In this document: positions 16,401-22,854 of the stretch, in pieces
Layout: every line of letters begins with the position of its first letter
How positions within the stretch are numbered: the first letter of the stretch is position 1
IMG/VR virus record: IMGVR_UViG_3300023697_000636
Location: 1-40,728 of that record
Source of the DNA: a virus
Length of the DNA: 40,728 nt
Strand: one strand, 5' to 3'
Notes under the pieces: generated by a model
The model's database searches: none
What the model saw: the letters and a program-made list of their open reading frames with translations, nothing else
Told to the model about the DNA's origin: nothing
Program-made: the position numbers and the translations under genes

Positions 16401-18079
16401 AAACGCTATCATCCTTTAAGACAGGTCTAGCTTTAGAGCAAGATGCTTCTTCTTCAGGGGCTCAAATCATTGCATTGACGACTAGGAATAAACAGCTAGC
16501 GGAACTGAGTAATGTTGTGCCTACAAATCAGAAGAGACGCTTGTATGACGAAATTGCAGCAGCTACTTTCACTGATCCAGAATTTAAGAAATTAAATGTT
16601 AAACTTGGGCTGACTGAGAAAGATTTGCGAAAGGCTGCAAAAGCTCAAAATATGGTGACATTCTACGGTGCTGGTGAGCGTACAGGTATCATGAATGTAG
16701 AAGGTAAATTATCTAAAGTCTTAGGTAAACAAGGAAATACGCTTGTTGTGAAAGCTGCAGATAGGGATACCGTACTAAATGAGATTAGTGCTCAAATTGC
16801 AAAATACGAAAAGTTTGATTTAGAAACTGCTGAAGAGCTTCGAGTACTGCGGCAAAATGTTAAAGATATCTTCAATAAAGGCTTGCAACCTGGTGATGAC
16901 ATTATGGAGCAACTTTGGTTCTTAGATTCTAAGACAAAAGACCTTGTTGAAAAGATGTCTTCACAGTATGAGCGAGTCGTTACGCCAGATGATTTTAAGG
17001 CAATTGCTTCTATTATGAGTGGTCATCTTAGAGAAAAAGTACCTATCTTGAAAGACTTCACTAGGTTTTTTGGCAGGCTTGCCGAAGATTATCTGACAAA
17101 TGCTAAACCATCTACGGCGGCTTTTGACTGGGGTACTGTTGCAAAGACAGCAATCTTGAGCAAGTCAGAAAAAGGGTACACACTACCTGACTGGTTGAGT
17201 GAGCTTTTAGGTACGCGTTCAGGCCAACCAATAAGTGAAAAGTTACTCTCCCGCTTTGGTTTCTGGAAACCAGATGGTACGCTTTCCGAGTTGATCTATG
17301 GCGTAGCCTCTCCTGAGTTTAGAAGAACAGGCGCAAAGTTCTTTAAAGTTGAAGTTAAACTACCTACAATTGACATAAAGAATGCCGCATTAGGTAAAGA
17401 GGTTACTGTTGTACCAGCTGTAGAGGTGTTCTATGCAAATAAAATGCCGAAGAGCTGGACAAATGTACCTTGGGTAAACTTTGATGGGAAAGTTGTTGAA
17501 CAAAACTTTACCCAAAGTTTTGAAGAACGCTTAGTTTATAAGAATCCAGATGGTACTTGGACAACAAATATTTTACAAATTCCACAAAAGACTGAAGCCA
17601 CTTGGTGGGACCAAATCGCTAACAACGATGGCAAGATAAATGACATTGCTGATGCTACAAAAGCAAGAACAGCCTTCGCAGTTAACGGGAATCACTCAAA
17701 TGATGCAGTAATTGTCAAGAAATTCCATTTGTGGGGTAAGTCTAATGGTGTAGCAACATCCACTATTCATGATGCCTTCTTTGCAAATGCAGCAGACATG
17801 CTCAGGGCTAGGAGTGCCTTAAGAAGCATATACGCTGAAACACTTGATAAAAACATTATTGAAGAGACCCTATTAGAAATGAAAAAGCGCGGACTGCCAC
17901 CCACACTCTATGATCAGTATAGACAAGAAGCTATTGATATTGGTTTGATACCTATAGTCGGTAAGAGTAAAATTGGTGGTAAGCTAGTGACTGAAAAGGA
18001 TATACTACGTACTAGTGATATACTTAAAGTTGTCCCAGACGGTTTTAAAGTCGATTATGGCTGGTACGGGGTAGGTTAA
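13412..18079 (+). CDS. Minor head protein fused to T7/N4-type single-subunit RNA polymerase
   Basis: A GTG start at 13412 with AAGGAGTT gives 1555 residues. Residues of about 185-250 are a SPP1 gp7 / Mu gpF head morphogenesis domain: LDARTTPVC (C223), a DG pair, then PPAHFRCRS. The C-terminal half carries the single-subunit RNA polymerase signatures in order. These are DHRARIY (861-867, as T7 DWRGRVY); D1011 with S1015-G-A-Q1018 (motif A, same spacing as T7 D537 to Q544); R1073, K1077, Y1085-G (motif B, same spacing as T7 R627, K631, Y639); HSND (1428-1431); and IHDAF with H1453-D1454 (motif C, as T7 H811-D812). All catalytic residues are kept. Residues 260-850 are unassigned and may hold promoter-binding or N4-like N-terminal parts. 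The position after the portal implies a capsid-internal protein, so a virion RNA polymerase is likely. Confidence 0.92.
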   Translation: MSQNASTDFFDKSIDRSAMIRLYERRVSEKISVLHDEHEERLDKLIRSSDFSIKKKDSAFADIQKETLSTYQGAYNLSKRSLLELAQDQISFTVQNFSAILGKIWNPERPSLAVAENIVLEQPLYKNMTLESGWSALSLNDRKQIEAVIRKGIADGLTVDEIAVNVRKFNVHSISRNQSKALVVTAVTSVTAQADYSVYRANGAALRGWQYVAVLDARTTPVCAARDGHTYPLDDRTHLPPAHFRCRSTSVPVFKSWEDLAKLENVANIRKRNLENLTEKQKAYYDGLTPLRESYDTWLRRQSKEVQMRHLGDYRKFELFNSGQLTVDKFVNDEGNSLGINELRAATSYTSPGDTTRFSMAKSRLDAMQLGYGYIEDLYADKRALSKLSDYYLLQAGELDGTLSLTNYRGVTLGTKSQTKKRVLSRPPTEDQLKFNPITGRYEDVRVYQPNIGVYNSAKRRLEDSGLLARDIEFINALDSNLEGKMSLNERSTVLENLRILFERQRKSGDAWGNFKAVTQSQLKFDIMNISDSIETHLRKDTDVLKKLLDSNYIDPVLGSTQLQDLHDTFLSTIKAKNNWEDKVAPKIARELRGIFDTTIAKESPVIWKRLDDRKLQQFYLKFANRLSLGDSPDRDQLAAQLGRDLYNLANLNGYRKQWYNLGLAILDADSTKKFYEVETFGVQKRRMKSRLSGAYFGPYYDTLAYNIRIIDPRLQAYSKLSRKVEVGLRVGVTVDKNRLVFREGYKTYFIDEGLTGFYDTRIPITSTSSFSDFPEEFVDKNMTDALNWASKSKYRIDKDYYDFVKKLLYFEDDKGQAKHFNELNEYKKFISSRGDAYERFKAMEWLREKDTAFSNHPFIDHRARIYDRGLISPQSGETFRPFLNTEFEKSFSKDDFLNFQDQIGAFLGGASDKLEGRFNSLTITGRQKIAKRWRNEMVKIGNHMLRRKPGDIRAILESELNAEIDGEELGKFYRFAIESAKIDKHLNGVYTEASLKTLSSFKTGLALEQDASSSGAQIIALTTRNKQLAELSNVVPTNQKRRLYDEIAAATFTDPEFKKLNVKLGLTEKDLRKAAKAQNMVTFYGAGERTGIMNVEGKLSKVLGKQGNTLVVKAADRDTVLNEISAQIAKYEKFDLETAEELRVLRQNVKDIFNKGLQPGDDIMEQLWFLDSKTKDLVEKMSSQYERVVTPDDFKAIASIMSGHLREKVPILKDFTRFFGRLAEDYLTNAKPSTAAFDWGTVAKTAILSKSEKGYTLPDWLSELLGTRSGQPISEKLLSRFGFWKPDGTLSELIYGVASPEFRRTGAKFFKVEVKLPTIDIKNAALGKEVTVVPAVEVFYANKMPKSWTNVPWVNFDGKVVEQNFTQSFEERLVYKNPDGTWTTNILQIPQKTEATWWDQIANNDGKINDIADATKARTAFAVNGNHSNDAVIVKKFHLWGKSNGVATSTIHDAFFANAADMLRARSALRSIYAETLDKNIIEETLLEMKKRGLPPTLYDQYRQEAIDIGLIPIVGKSKIGGKLVTEKDILRTSDILKVVPDGFKVDYGWYGVG

Positions 18080-18105
18080 ACGTATTCATTAATCGCTATA
18101 AAATT

Positions 18106-18170
18106 AAATAGGCTCACAAAATAGCTTATGTGTTTACACATAAATTAACCCCTATCCGTGAGCCCTATTT
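18106..18170 (+). terminator. Nested inverted repeat after the polymerase fusion gene
   Basis: An outer stem, AAATA-GGCTCAC (18106-18117) with GTGAGCC-C-TATTT (18158-18170, one bulge), encloses a perfect inner hairpin TTATGTG-TTTA-CACATAA (18126-18143). It lies 26 bp after the stop of the polymerase gene. Position and short following T stretch are compatible with a terminator, possibly bidirectional, but the T tract is weak and the element overlaps the conserved promoter-like sequence, so a regulatory structure is equally possible. Confidence 0.5.
18132..18168 (+). promoter_or_regulatory. Conserved operon-head element, copy before the scaffold gene
   Basis: GTTTACACATAAATTAACCC (18132-18151), 6 nt, then GTGAGCCCTAT (18158-18168). 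The same two blocks occur with 7 nt between them before the holin gene (38714-38751). Both are followed by GTAGGT-rich sequence with AAGTGG/GTTAGT words. Repetition only at operon heads suggests a phage promoter or transcription-control site for the capsid operon. It does not match a sigma70 promoter well. Confidence 0.6.
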
Positions 18171-18272
18171 ACTCATATTTAGTAGGTAAGTGGATTAGTT
18201 GATAGCTATCAATTAATAAAATTAATCGAGACTGTGTCTCAAAAACTTATTGAGTTGTACTCAAGGAAAATC

Positions 18273-18926
18273 ATGTCGGACCCCACTGACCCAACCCCAA
18301 CGCCCAATCCAACCCCAACGCCCAATCCAACCCCAACCCCTGAGCCTACACCAACACCTACACCTAGTGTTGATGAGTTGGTTGCTGAGAAACTCAAGGA
18401 CATTAAGGGTCGTCTTGATACTGTTTACGCCGAGCGCGACGGATTGAAGAAACAGCTTCAAGAAGCTACAGATAAACTCGCAAAAGCTGAACGTGATCGC
18501 CTTGTGGCTGAAGGTAAAGAACTAGAAGCCCTTAAATTACAGACAACGGATCTTGCAGAGCAGAACAAAGTTCTACAGGCTCAGCTTGTTGCTGCTACTC
18601 GTGATAGTCAGCTCAATGCTATGCTTGCCTCTCTCCCTTTCCGAACTGATAAGGCCCGCGCACAAGCTCTTCGAGAAATCACAGCTGATCTTACACAAAC
18701 AAGTGATGGTGCTTGGGTTACTAAAGCTGGTGTACCTCTAGACGCTTTCGTTAAATCTTATTCGGAAGACGCAGAGAACACTTATCTATTTAAACCACAG
18801 ACTTCTTCTGGTGGCGGCTCTACCTCTACCAACCCTGCTACTCCAACAAATGGAAAGAAATCTCTATTTGAAATGAGTCAGACAGAAGTCTTGAAGCTTG
18901 CTAAAGAAGGTAAGCTTCGACGTTAA
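18273..18926 (+). CDS. Scaffold protein with Pro/Thr/Asn-rich N-terminus
   Basis: The ATG at 18273 has AAGGAAA at 18263-18269 and is preferred over an in-frame GTG at 18234 with no ribosome site. The product is 217 residues. Residues of about 5-32 are a Pro-Thr-Pro-Asn repeat, and about 35-120 a strongly charged helix (coiled coil, many Lys/Glu/Gln). A DKARAQALREI-type helix and a Ser/Gly linker follow, then a basic C-terminal helix (TEVLKLAKEGKLRR), the usual capsid-binding end of phage scaffolds. The major capsid gene starts 10 bp later. No protease motif is visible. Identity is from architecture and synteny. Confidence 0.82.
   Translation: MSDPTDPTPTPNPTPTPNPTPTPEPTPTPTPSVDELVAEKLKDIKGRLDTVYAERDGLKKQLQEATDKLAKAERDRLVAEGKELEALKLQTTDLAEQNKVLQAQLVAATRDSQLNAMLASLPFRTDKARAQALREITADLTQTSDGAWVTKAGVPLDAFVKSYSEDAENTYLFKPQTSSGGGSTSTNPATPTNGKKSLFEMSQTEVLKLAKEGKLRR
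18291..18344 (+). repeat. 18-bp tandem repeat coding Pro-Thr-Pro-Asn in the scaffold gene
   Basis: CCAACCCCAACGCCCAAT occurs at 18291-18308 and again, identical, at 18309-18326; a third unit at 18327-18344 diverges in its last 6-7 bases. It encodes PTPTPN units. Identical neighbouring copies suggest slippage-driven length variation. The run is far more C-rich than the surrounding DNA. Confidence 0.9.
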
Positions 18927-18936
18927 GGAAAATTAA

Positions 18937-20124
18937 ATGACTGCTGTTCTGAACCTCACCGGCGCAGATAACTATGCTTTGCAAGAAGCTATCTCTGCTT
19001 ATGCCGATGAAGCCTACACCCGTGCCAAACGCTTGGTAGGTACTGGTATCACTGTTGCTAATGACAAAATTGATACTGAAACTGAAACTTACGTTGGCCA
19101 GATTCGTTGGTTCAAACCTATGGATCACGTTGAGAACGTTGCTTCGTTGACTGACTCGACTCGTGGTACCACTGGTGACGAAGATACAGAAATGCTCAAG
19201 TACGTGAAGACTGTGCGTACTACTGGTCGTAAGAAAATCAACATGAAGGAAGTTGTCACTAAGGTTGACGGCTTGGCCAAGTTTGGCCGTGACTTCTCTG
19301 AAAACCGTGCTGAAGGCGAAAATGCCTCCCTGCTGTCTGTTCTGAAAGGTGTAGCGATTGCCGAAGCCCTGAACGGTTGTGCAGCTGGCTCTGGAGCCAC
19401 TGGTTTGGGTGGTCAAACTTTTGACAATAACCCAGAAGATGGTAAGTACGGCTTCTATGTTGACTTGGGTGCTAATAAGCCAGTTATTGATGCTACCGCA
19501 GCTGTTCAAGGTGCCGCTCGGGCTACTGGATTGCTGAATGCCTTTGGTATGGCTTACAAGGACTATGAGCCTAGCTTCGCTTACTTGGCCGTCAGTCCAG
19601 AAACTCTGGCTGGTTTCCGTGCAGCTAACTTGGTCGATGAGACTAAGATTACTGAAGCAAACGTTGAGTTCGAGACTATTTTCGGTGGTAAGTTCCGCTT
19701 GATCATTACTCGGGCTAACATGGGCTTCTCTACTGCTGAGCTGACTAAGTTGAACACTGGTGCTGGCGTTGATATCGTCGGCACTAAGACCAGTTTCTTC
19801 ATCCTGCCAGGCTCTGTGGCTTTCCAACAGTTGATGGTTCCTGATGAGACCGAGATCTATCGTGATGCTGGCGCTTATAGAGGCGGCGGTACTACTGAAA
19901 TCTGGTATCGTTATGGCTATGTGTTGGCTCCCGCTGGCTACAGCTGGGAAGGTAGCGACCAGATGTTCCCAGCTAACGATGAGTTCAAGGGCGTGGCAAC
20001 AAACGTGTCCACTTTTGGTGCACTGACTGCCGCTACCAACGGTTTGGCAAACGTGTCTGGCGTCTGGAAGCGTAAGTCCACTTCTGCTCTGAATCTGGGT
20101 GTTCTCCCTGTTTTCCACAACTAA
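18937..20124 (+). CDS. Major capsid protein
   Basis: This 395-residue protein lies directly after the scaffold with a strong AAGGA site. It has the composition of HK97-fold capsid proteins: an N-terminal helical arm (NYALQEAISAYADEAYTRAK), an extended E-loop-like segment with ETYVGQIRWFKP and DSTRGTTGDEDTE, a spine-helix-like stretch (LLSVLKGVAIAEALNGC) and a long P/A domain including YLAVSPETLAGF and FFILPGSVAFQQLM. Codon choice differs sharply from neighbours (CTG, AAC, TTC and CGT favoured), as expected of the most abundant virion protein. No prohead protease gene is seen nearby. A long antisense open frame across it is a by-product of this codon use. Confidence 0.88.
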   Translation: MTAVLNLTGADNYALQEAISAYADEAYTRAKRLVGTGITVANDKIDTETETYVGQIRWFKPMDHVENVASLTDSTRGTTGDEDTEMLKYVKTVRTTGRKKINMKEVVTKVDGLAKFGRDFSENRAEGENASLLSVLKGVAIAEALNGCAAGSGATGLGGQTFDNNPEDGKYGFYVDLGANKPVIDATAAVQGAARATGLLNAFGMAYKDYEPSFAYLAVSPETLAGFRAANLVDETKITEANVEFETIFGGKFRLIITRANMGFSTAELTKLNTGAGVDIVGTKTSFFILPGSVAFQQLMVPDETEIYRDAGAYRGGGTTEIWYRYGYVLAPAGYSWEGSDQMFPANDEFKGVATNVSTFGALTAATNGLANVSGVWKRKSTSALNLGVLPVFHN

Positions 20125-20134
20125 TAGGTGACCT

Positions 20135-20605
20135 ATGGCGGCTACGAAAGGTACAAATTCCTACGTATCATTAGCTGACGCTGATGCTTACTTTGACAAT
20201 AAGCTGGACGTTGCTGCCTGGACTGATGCATCTACTACTCAAAAAGAGCAGGCGCTTGTGACTGCAACACGTACGCTAGACACCTTGCCATGGTTAGGTA
20301 CAGTACGTGATGAATCGCAAACGCTTGCTTTCCCTAGAGAAGGCTCTTATGTGGATCCTGCAAGAGGCTCAATCATTTATTTTGGTACAACACCTCCACA
20401 AAGGATTCTAGATGCTACTTGTGAGCTTGCTTATCATTTGTTAAATAACGACGGTTTGTTAGATGATGTTGGTACAGTTGATGCTGTATCGATCGGCTCC
20501 ATTTCAATTACGAATATCAAGAGAGCTAGGTTATTACCAACATCTGTGTTTTACTTAGTAAAGCCATTAAGAACCTTCGGACGTCAAGTCTGGAGGGCAT
20601 GGTGA
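20135..20605 (+). CDS. Head-tail adaptor (family often labelled DnaT-like)
   Basis: This 156-residue protein has the pattern NSYVSLADADAYF, a W near residue 29, KEQALVTATRTLDTLPWLG, then LAFPREGSY. That is the diagnostic arrangement of phage proteins often annotated as DnaT-like ssDNA-binding protein, which occupy the adaptor position just after the capsid gene. It probably docks under the portal to form the first connector ring. It overlaps the next gene by 7 bp. Confidence 0.75.
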   Translation: MAATKGTNSYVSLADADAYFDNKLDVAAWTDASTTQKEQALVTATRTLDTLPWLGTVRDESQTLAFPREGSYVDPARGSIIYFGTTPPQRILDATCELAYHLLNNDGLLDDVGTVDAVSIGSISITNIKRARLLPTSVFYLVKPLRTFGRQVWRAW

Positions 20606-20958
20606 GCTTAAGAAACACAATCAACAAATCACTAGAAGTTGCTTGGAAGCAGTTTAAAGATTTAGCTGTGCTTGCTACTTTAACTAAGAAGCCTGTAGCG
20701 ACTTTTGACTTTTCAACAGGCCAAAATATAGCTACAGTCGACACAGCCATCTCTTTAAAGGTTGTAATTTTAGAGGCTAAATCTTCTAAGAATTCCGAAA
20801 CAACTAGTACCCAGGTTTCATGTATTTTTAAAACAAAGGATACAGGCGATTTAGGTCTCTATGATGAGCTTCTTGTAGGTACTACGAAGTACCGATTGTC
20901 TAATTTAGTAGTTGTAAACAATAGTTTTATTGTAACTGCTGATTTGGAGAAGCTATGA
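20599..20958 (+). CDS. Putative head closure / head-tail joining protein
   Basis: This 119-residue protein has a basic N-terminal helix (RNTINKSLEVAWKQFKDLA) followed by beta-rich sequence with alternating hydrophobics (LKVVILEAKS, TQVSCIFKTKD, YRLSNLVVVNN), consistent with a head-closure (stopper) fold. GGAGG (20592-20596) is close to the ATG at 20599; an adjacent in-frame GTG at 20602 is an alternative start. It overlaps both neighbours, placing it between the adaptor and tail terminator positions. Function from synteny only. Confidence 0.55.
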   Translation: MVSLRNTINKSLEVAWKQFKDLAVLATLTKKPVATFDFSTGQNIATVDTAISLKVVILEAKSSKNSETTSTQVSCIFKTKDTGDLGLYDELLVGTTKYRLSNLVVVNNSFIVTADLEKL

Positions 20959-21356
20959 CTCGTTATAGACAAACGCAAGACGCAATCTTTCAGGTCTTTG
21001 CAACACCTGCTTGGAAGTCTGAAAATATTGTAACATTACCTACAAACTTTACAATTCCTTCTGGAGTTGATGAGTTCATTCGTGTTAATATCCTACCAGC
21101 TGGGCGTGGTGTAAATCGTATCTCAGCATCTGGTCTTGTGATTATAAACATTAGTATCAGAGATGGTAAAGGCCCTACAAGGGCTGTTGATATTGCAGAC
21201 AAGCTGAACTCTTATTTAGAGTCAAAGACGTTGAATACGTCTACAGGTACTGTACAATTTAGCTCAAGCACTTTTTCACTTCAAGGACGTTCGGAGACGA
21301 ACAACTTCAGTGTGTTTGAGTATTCAATCCCTTTCAATTTCTTCGGAGCTTTTTAA
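20955..21356 (+). CDS. Tail terminator / completion protein
   Basis: This 133-residue protein begins RYRQTQDAIFQVFATPAW and contains RVNILPAGRGVNRISASG and a central helix (GPTRAVDIADKLNSYLES). The layout of a strand pair, a helix and further strands is typical of tail terminators of the lambda gpU type, which cap the tail tube and join it to the head. ATGA overlap with the preceding gene. It is followed directly by the tail tube gene, as expected. Confidence 0.7.
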   Translation: MTRYRQTQDAIFQVFATPAWKSENIVTLPTNFTIPSGVDEFIRVNILPAGRGVNRISASGLVIINISIRDGKGPTRAVDIADKLNSYLESKTLNTSTGTVQFSSSTFSLQGRSETNNFSVFEYSIPFNFFGAF

Positions 21357-21956
21357 ATGTCTCATATTTCTTCTATCGGCGCTGGTATTTTCTCTGATCT
21401 GTCTATTGCCACCCCGGCAACTGATTTGACTCCCACTGCTATTGCTGCATTGGATACTGCTGCCGAATTTCAGGCTTTGTTTGCAAACGAAATCGCAAGT
21501 ATCGGTGGTACCAAGGCTGCAAACACTTTCGTGCGTGTTAAGAACGTTCGTGAGTTCCCTGCCATGGGTACACCACCTAACGTGGTTAACGTGCCTGTGT
21601 ATGGTGCTAAAACTTCCCAGCAGATTCAGGGTCAGGCTGATGCCAATTCTATGGAATTGACTATCAACTACATTCCTGCTGACTGGGCAAAAGAAGTGGG
21701 TAACATTCTGGGTAACATGGTTGGCGATGGTAAGCAGTACTGCTTCCGTTTCACCCTGTTGAACTCTGAGCCTACTGGTTCTGGCGCTACTAAATATGCA
21801 GCTACAACTGGCGGTGTTGGTACTGTTGAAAACAGTCAGTACTACTGGGTTGGTAAGCTGGATGCCCTGCAAGTGACGCCTCAGTTGACTGATGCTAATA
21901 CTTGTACTATCACTATTACCATTCAGTCGGCATTCTATGGTGCTTACACCATCTAA
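21357..21956 (+). CDS. Major tail tube protein
   Basis: This 199-residue protein has the characteristic segment REFPAMGTPPNVVNVPVYG followed by a QADANSMELTINYIPADW stretch, which I recognise from siphovirus major tail proteins (the same type as in Burkholderia phage BcepNazgul relatives). The C-terminus is a series of beta strands (TCTITITIQSAFYG). Codon use is enriched in C- and G-ending codons like the capsid gene, in line with high copy number. It is closed by a strong terminator. No C-terminal Ig-like domain is present. Confidence 0.85.
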   Translation: MSHISSIGAGIFSDLSIATPATDLTPTAIAALDTAAEFQALFANEIASIGGTKAANTFVRVKNVREFPAMGTPPNVVNVPVYGAKTSQQIQGQADANSMELTINYIPADWAKEVGNILGNMVGDGKQYCFRFTLLNSEPTGSGATKYAATTGGVGTVENSQYYWVGKLDALQVTPQLTDANTCTITITIQSAFYGAYTI

Positions 21957-21967
21957 TCTTTGAATTT

Positions 21968-21996
21968 AGCACCCTTTTAATTAAGGGTGCTTTATT
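21968..21996 (+). terminator. Rho-independent terminator after the tail tube gene
   Basis: A nine-base perfect stem, AGCACCCTT with AAGGGTGCT around TTAATT, is followed by TTATT. It separates the highly expressed tube gene from the tail chaperone genes and probably lowers their expression. Confidence 0.88.
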
Positions 21997-22004
21997 GGAA
22001 TACT

Positions 22005-22223
22005 ATGTCAACAAAACCTTTCAGTTCTAAATATGTGATGCAACTCACATTAAAGAACATGCAAGAGGCAATTGCAAAGAGCATCAATAAGACTGCTGCT
22101 CGAATTGCTGAATTTGAAAATAATCCTGAGAAATCAAAAGAAGTTCTTTTGACTCTCTCCAATCTTCACAAAATGAAACAAGGCTTGGACGAGTATAGTT
22201 CAGTACTTGAATCGAATCAATGA
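22005..22223 (+). CDS. Small hypothetical protein before the tail chaperones
   Basis: The ATG at 22005 is chosen because an in-frame GTG at 21987 lies inside the terminator stem. The product has 72 residues and is almost entirely helical (NMQEAIAKSINKTAARIAEF; LSNLHKMKQGLDEY), with no motif I recognise. Its stop lies 8 bp before the chaperone gene. A helper in tail assembly or a small coiled-coil virion part is possible; function unknown. Confidence 0.6.
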   Translation: MSTKPFSSKYVMQLTLKNMQEAIAKSINKTAARIAEFENNPEKSKEVLLTLSNLHKMKQGLDEYSSVLESNQ

Positions 22224-22231
22224 GGTAAATA

Positions 22232-22534
22232 ATGGCTTCTATTACTCAAGCTGTCGGCAAACGTGCCACAAAAGATGTTGACTTTAATGGTGTTAAAGTA
22301 ACGATTTCCAAACTTACGGTTGCCGAAGTCATGGAAATCCAAAAGCTTTCGGAAACAAACTCTGAAGATGGCTCTGGTCTGTCTGTACTTCGCCAGATTG
22401 TAAATGCCGCCGTTGAAGGCGGTAAAGACCTGACGGATGACGAATTTAACGGATTTGCAATGGATGAGTTGACTAAGTTGTCAACTGCCATTATGAATTT
22501 TTCAGGCATTGGTGATAACGGTAAGGGAAAGTAA
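22232..22534 (+). CDS. Tail assembly chaperone, short product (lambda gpG analogue)
   Basis: This 100-residue product is made without frameshifting. It begins MASITQAVGKRATKDVDFNG and contains a LTVAEVMEIQKLSE helix and an acidic KDLTDDEFNGFAMDELTKL segment, typical of tail chaperones upstream of tape measure genes. The last codons contain a canonical slippery heptamer just before TAA. The protein is expected to coat the tape measure during tube polymerisation and to be absent from the virion. Confidence 0.85.
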   Translation: MASITQAVGKRATKDVDFNGVKVTISKLTVAEVMEIQKLSETNSEDGSGLSVLRQIVNAAVEGGKDLTDDEFNGFAMDELTKLSTAIMNFSGIGDNGKGK

Positions 22535-22854
22535 TCCTGTCATCTCAAGAGTTAGAGATATACGAGGTTGCTTATGAGTTAAAGAAAACCATAAGCGAAG
22601 TCTACGAAATGTCTTATGATGAACTTTTGGGATGGCTTGATTATTTTAAAAGAAGGCCCCCTGGTTGGAGGTCAGACGATCGTGCTTGGAAGATAATGCA
22701 GTCAAATGGTTCTAAAGGCGATGGTACAAAGATCTTCCCTGCTCTTGCCTCGATTTTTAGACCATCAGGAGATGACCCTATGGGTAATTTCAAAGGAAGT
22801 CTTATGTTTCATAAAATGTTATCTGCTAAAGGCGGTGACAAGCTTGATTTATGA
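22232..22854 (+). CDS. Tail assembly chaperone, -1 frameshift product (gpGT analogue)
   Basis: A -1 shift on GGGAAAG (22525-22531) joins the short chaperone to the overlapping frame, which is open from the slippery site through 22854. The added C-terminal part is about 107 residues, starting VILSSQELEIYEVAYELKK and including YDELLGWLDYFKRRPPGW. The internal ATG at 22609 would give an isolated 81-residue piece with no ribosome site and is unlikely to be a separate gene. In lambda the GT form binds both tape measure and tube subunits at a low fixed ratio. The stop overlaps the next ATG (ATGA). Confidence 0.88.
22525..22531 (+). other. Programmed -1 ribosomal frameshift site (GGGAAAG)
   Basis: The heptamer reads G GGA AAG in the zero frame, a perfect X XXY YYZ signal, followed directly by TAA. 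It is the same heptamer used by lambda G/GT. After the slip the next codons are GTA ATC CTG, in the frame that stays open to 22854. Confidence 0.92.

Noticed and set aside
18234-18272. Upstream GTG start extending the scaffold by 13 codons (MSQKLIELYSRKI)
   Set aside because: No ribosome site precedes it, whereas AAGGAAA sits well before ATG 18273. The 11-bp word GTGTCTCAAAA is also the start of the 13412 gene, which is curious but not enough to move the start.
18901-20118. 405-codon open frame antisense to the major capsid gene
   Set aside because: It is the shadow of strongly biased codon use in the capsid gene; it has no ribosome site, no recognisable motif and opposite direction to every other gene.
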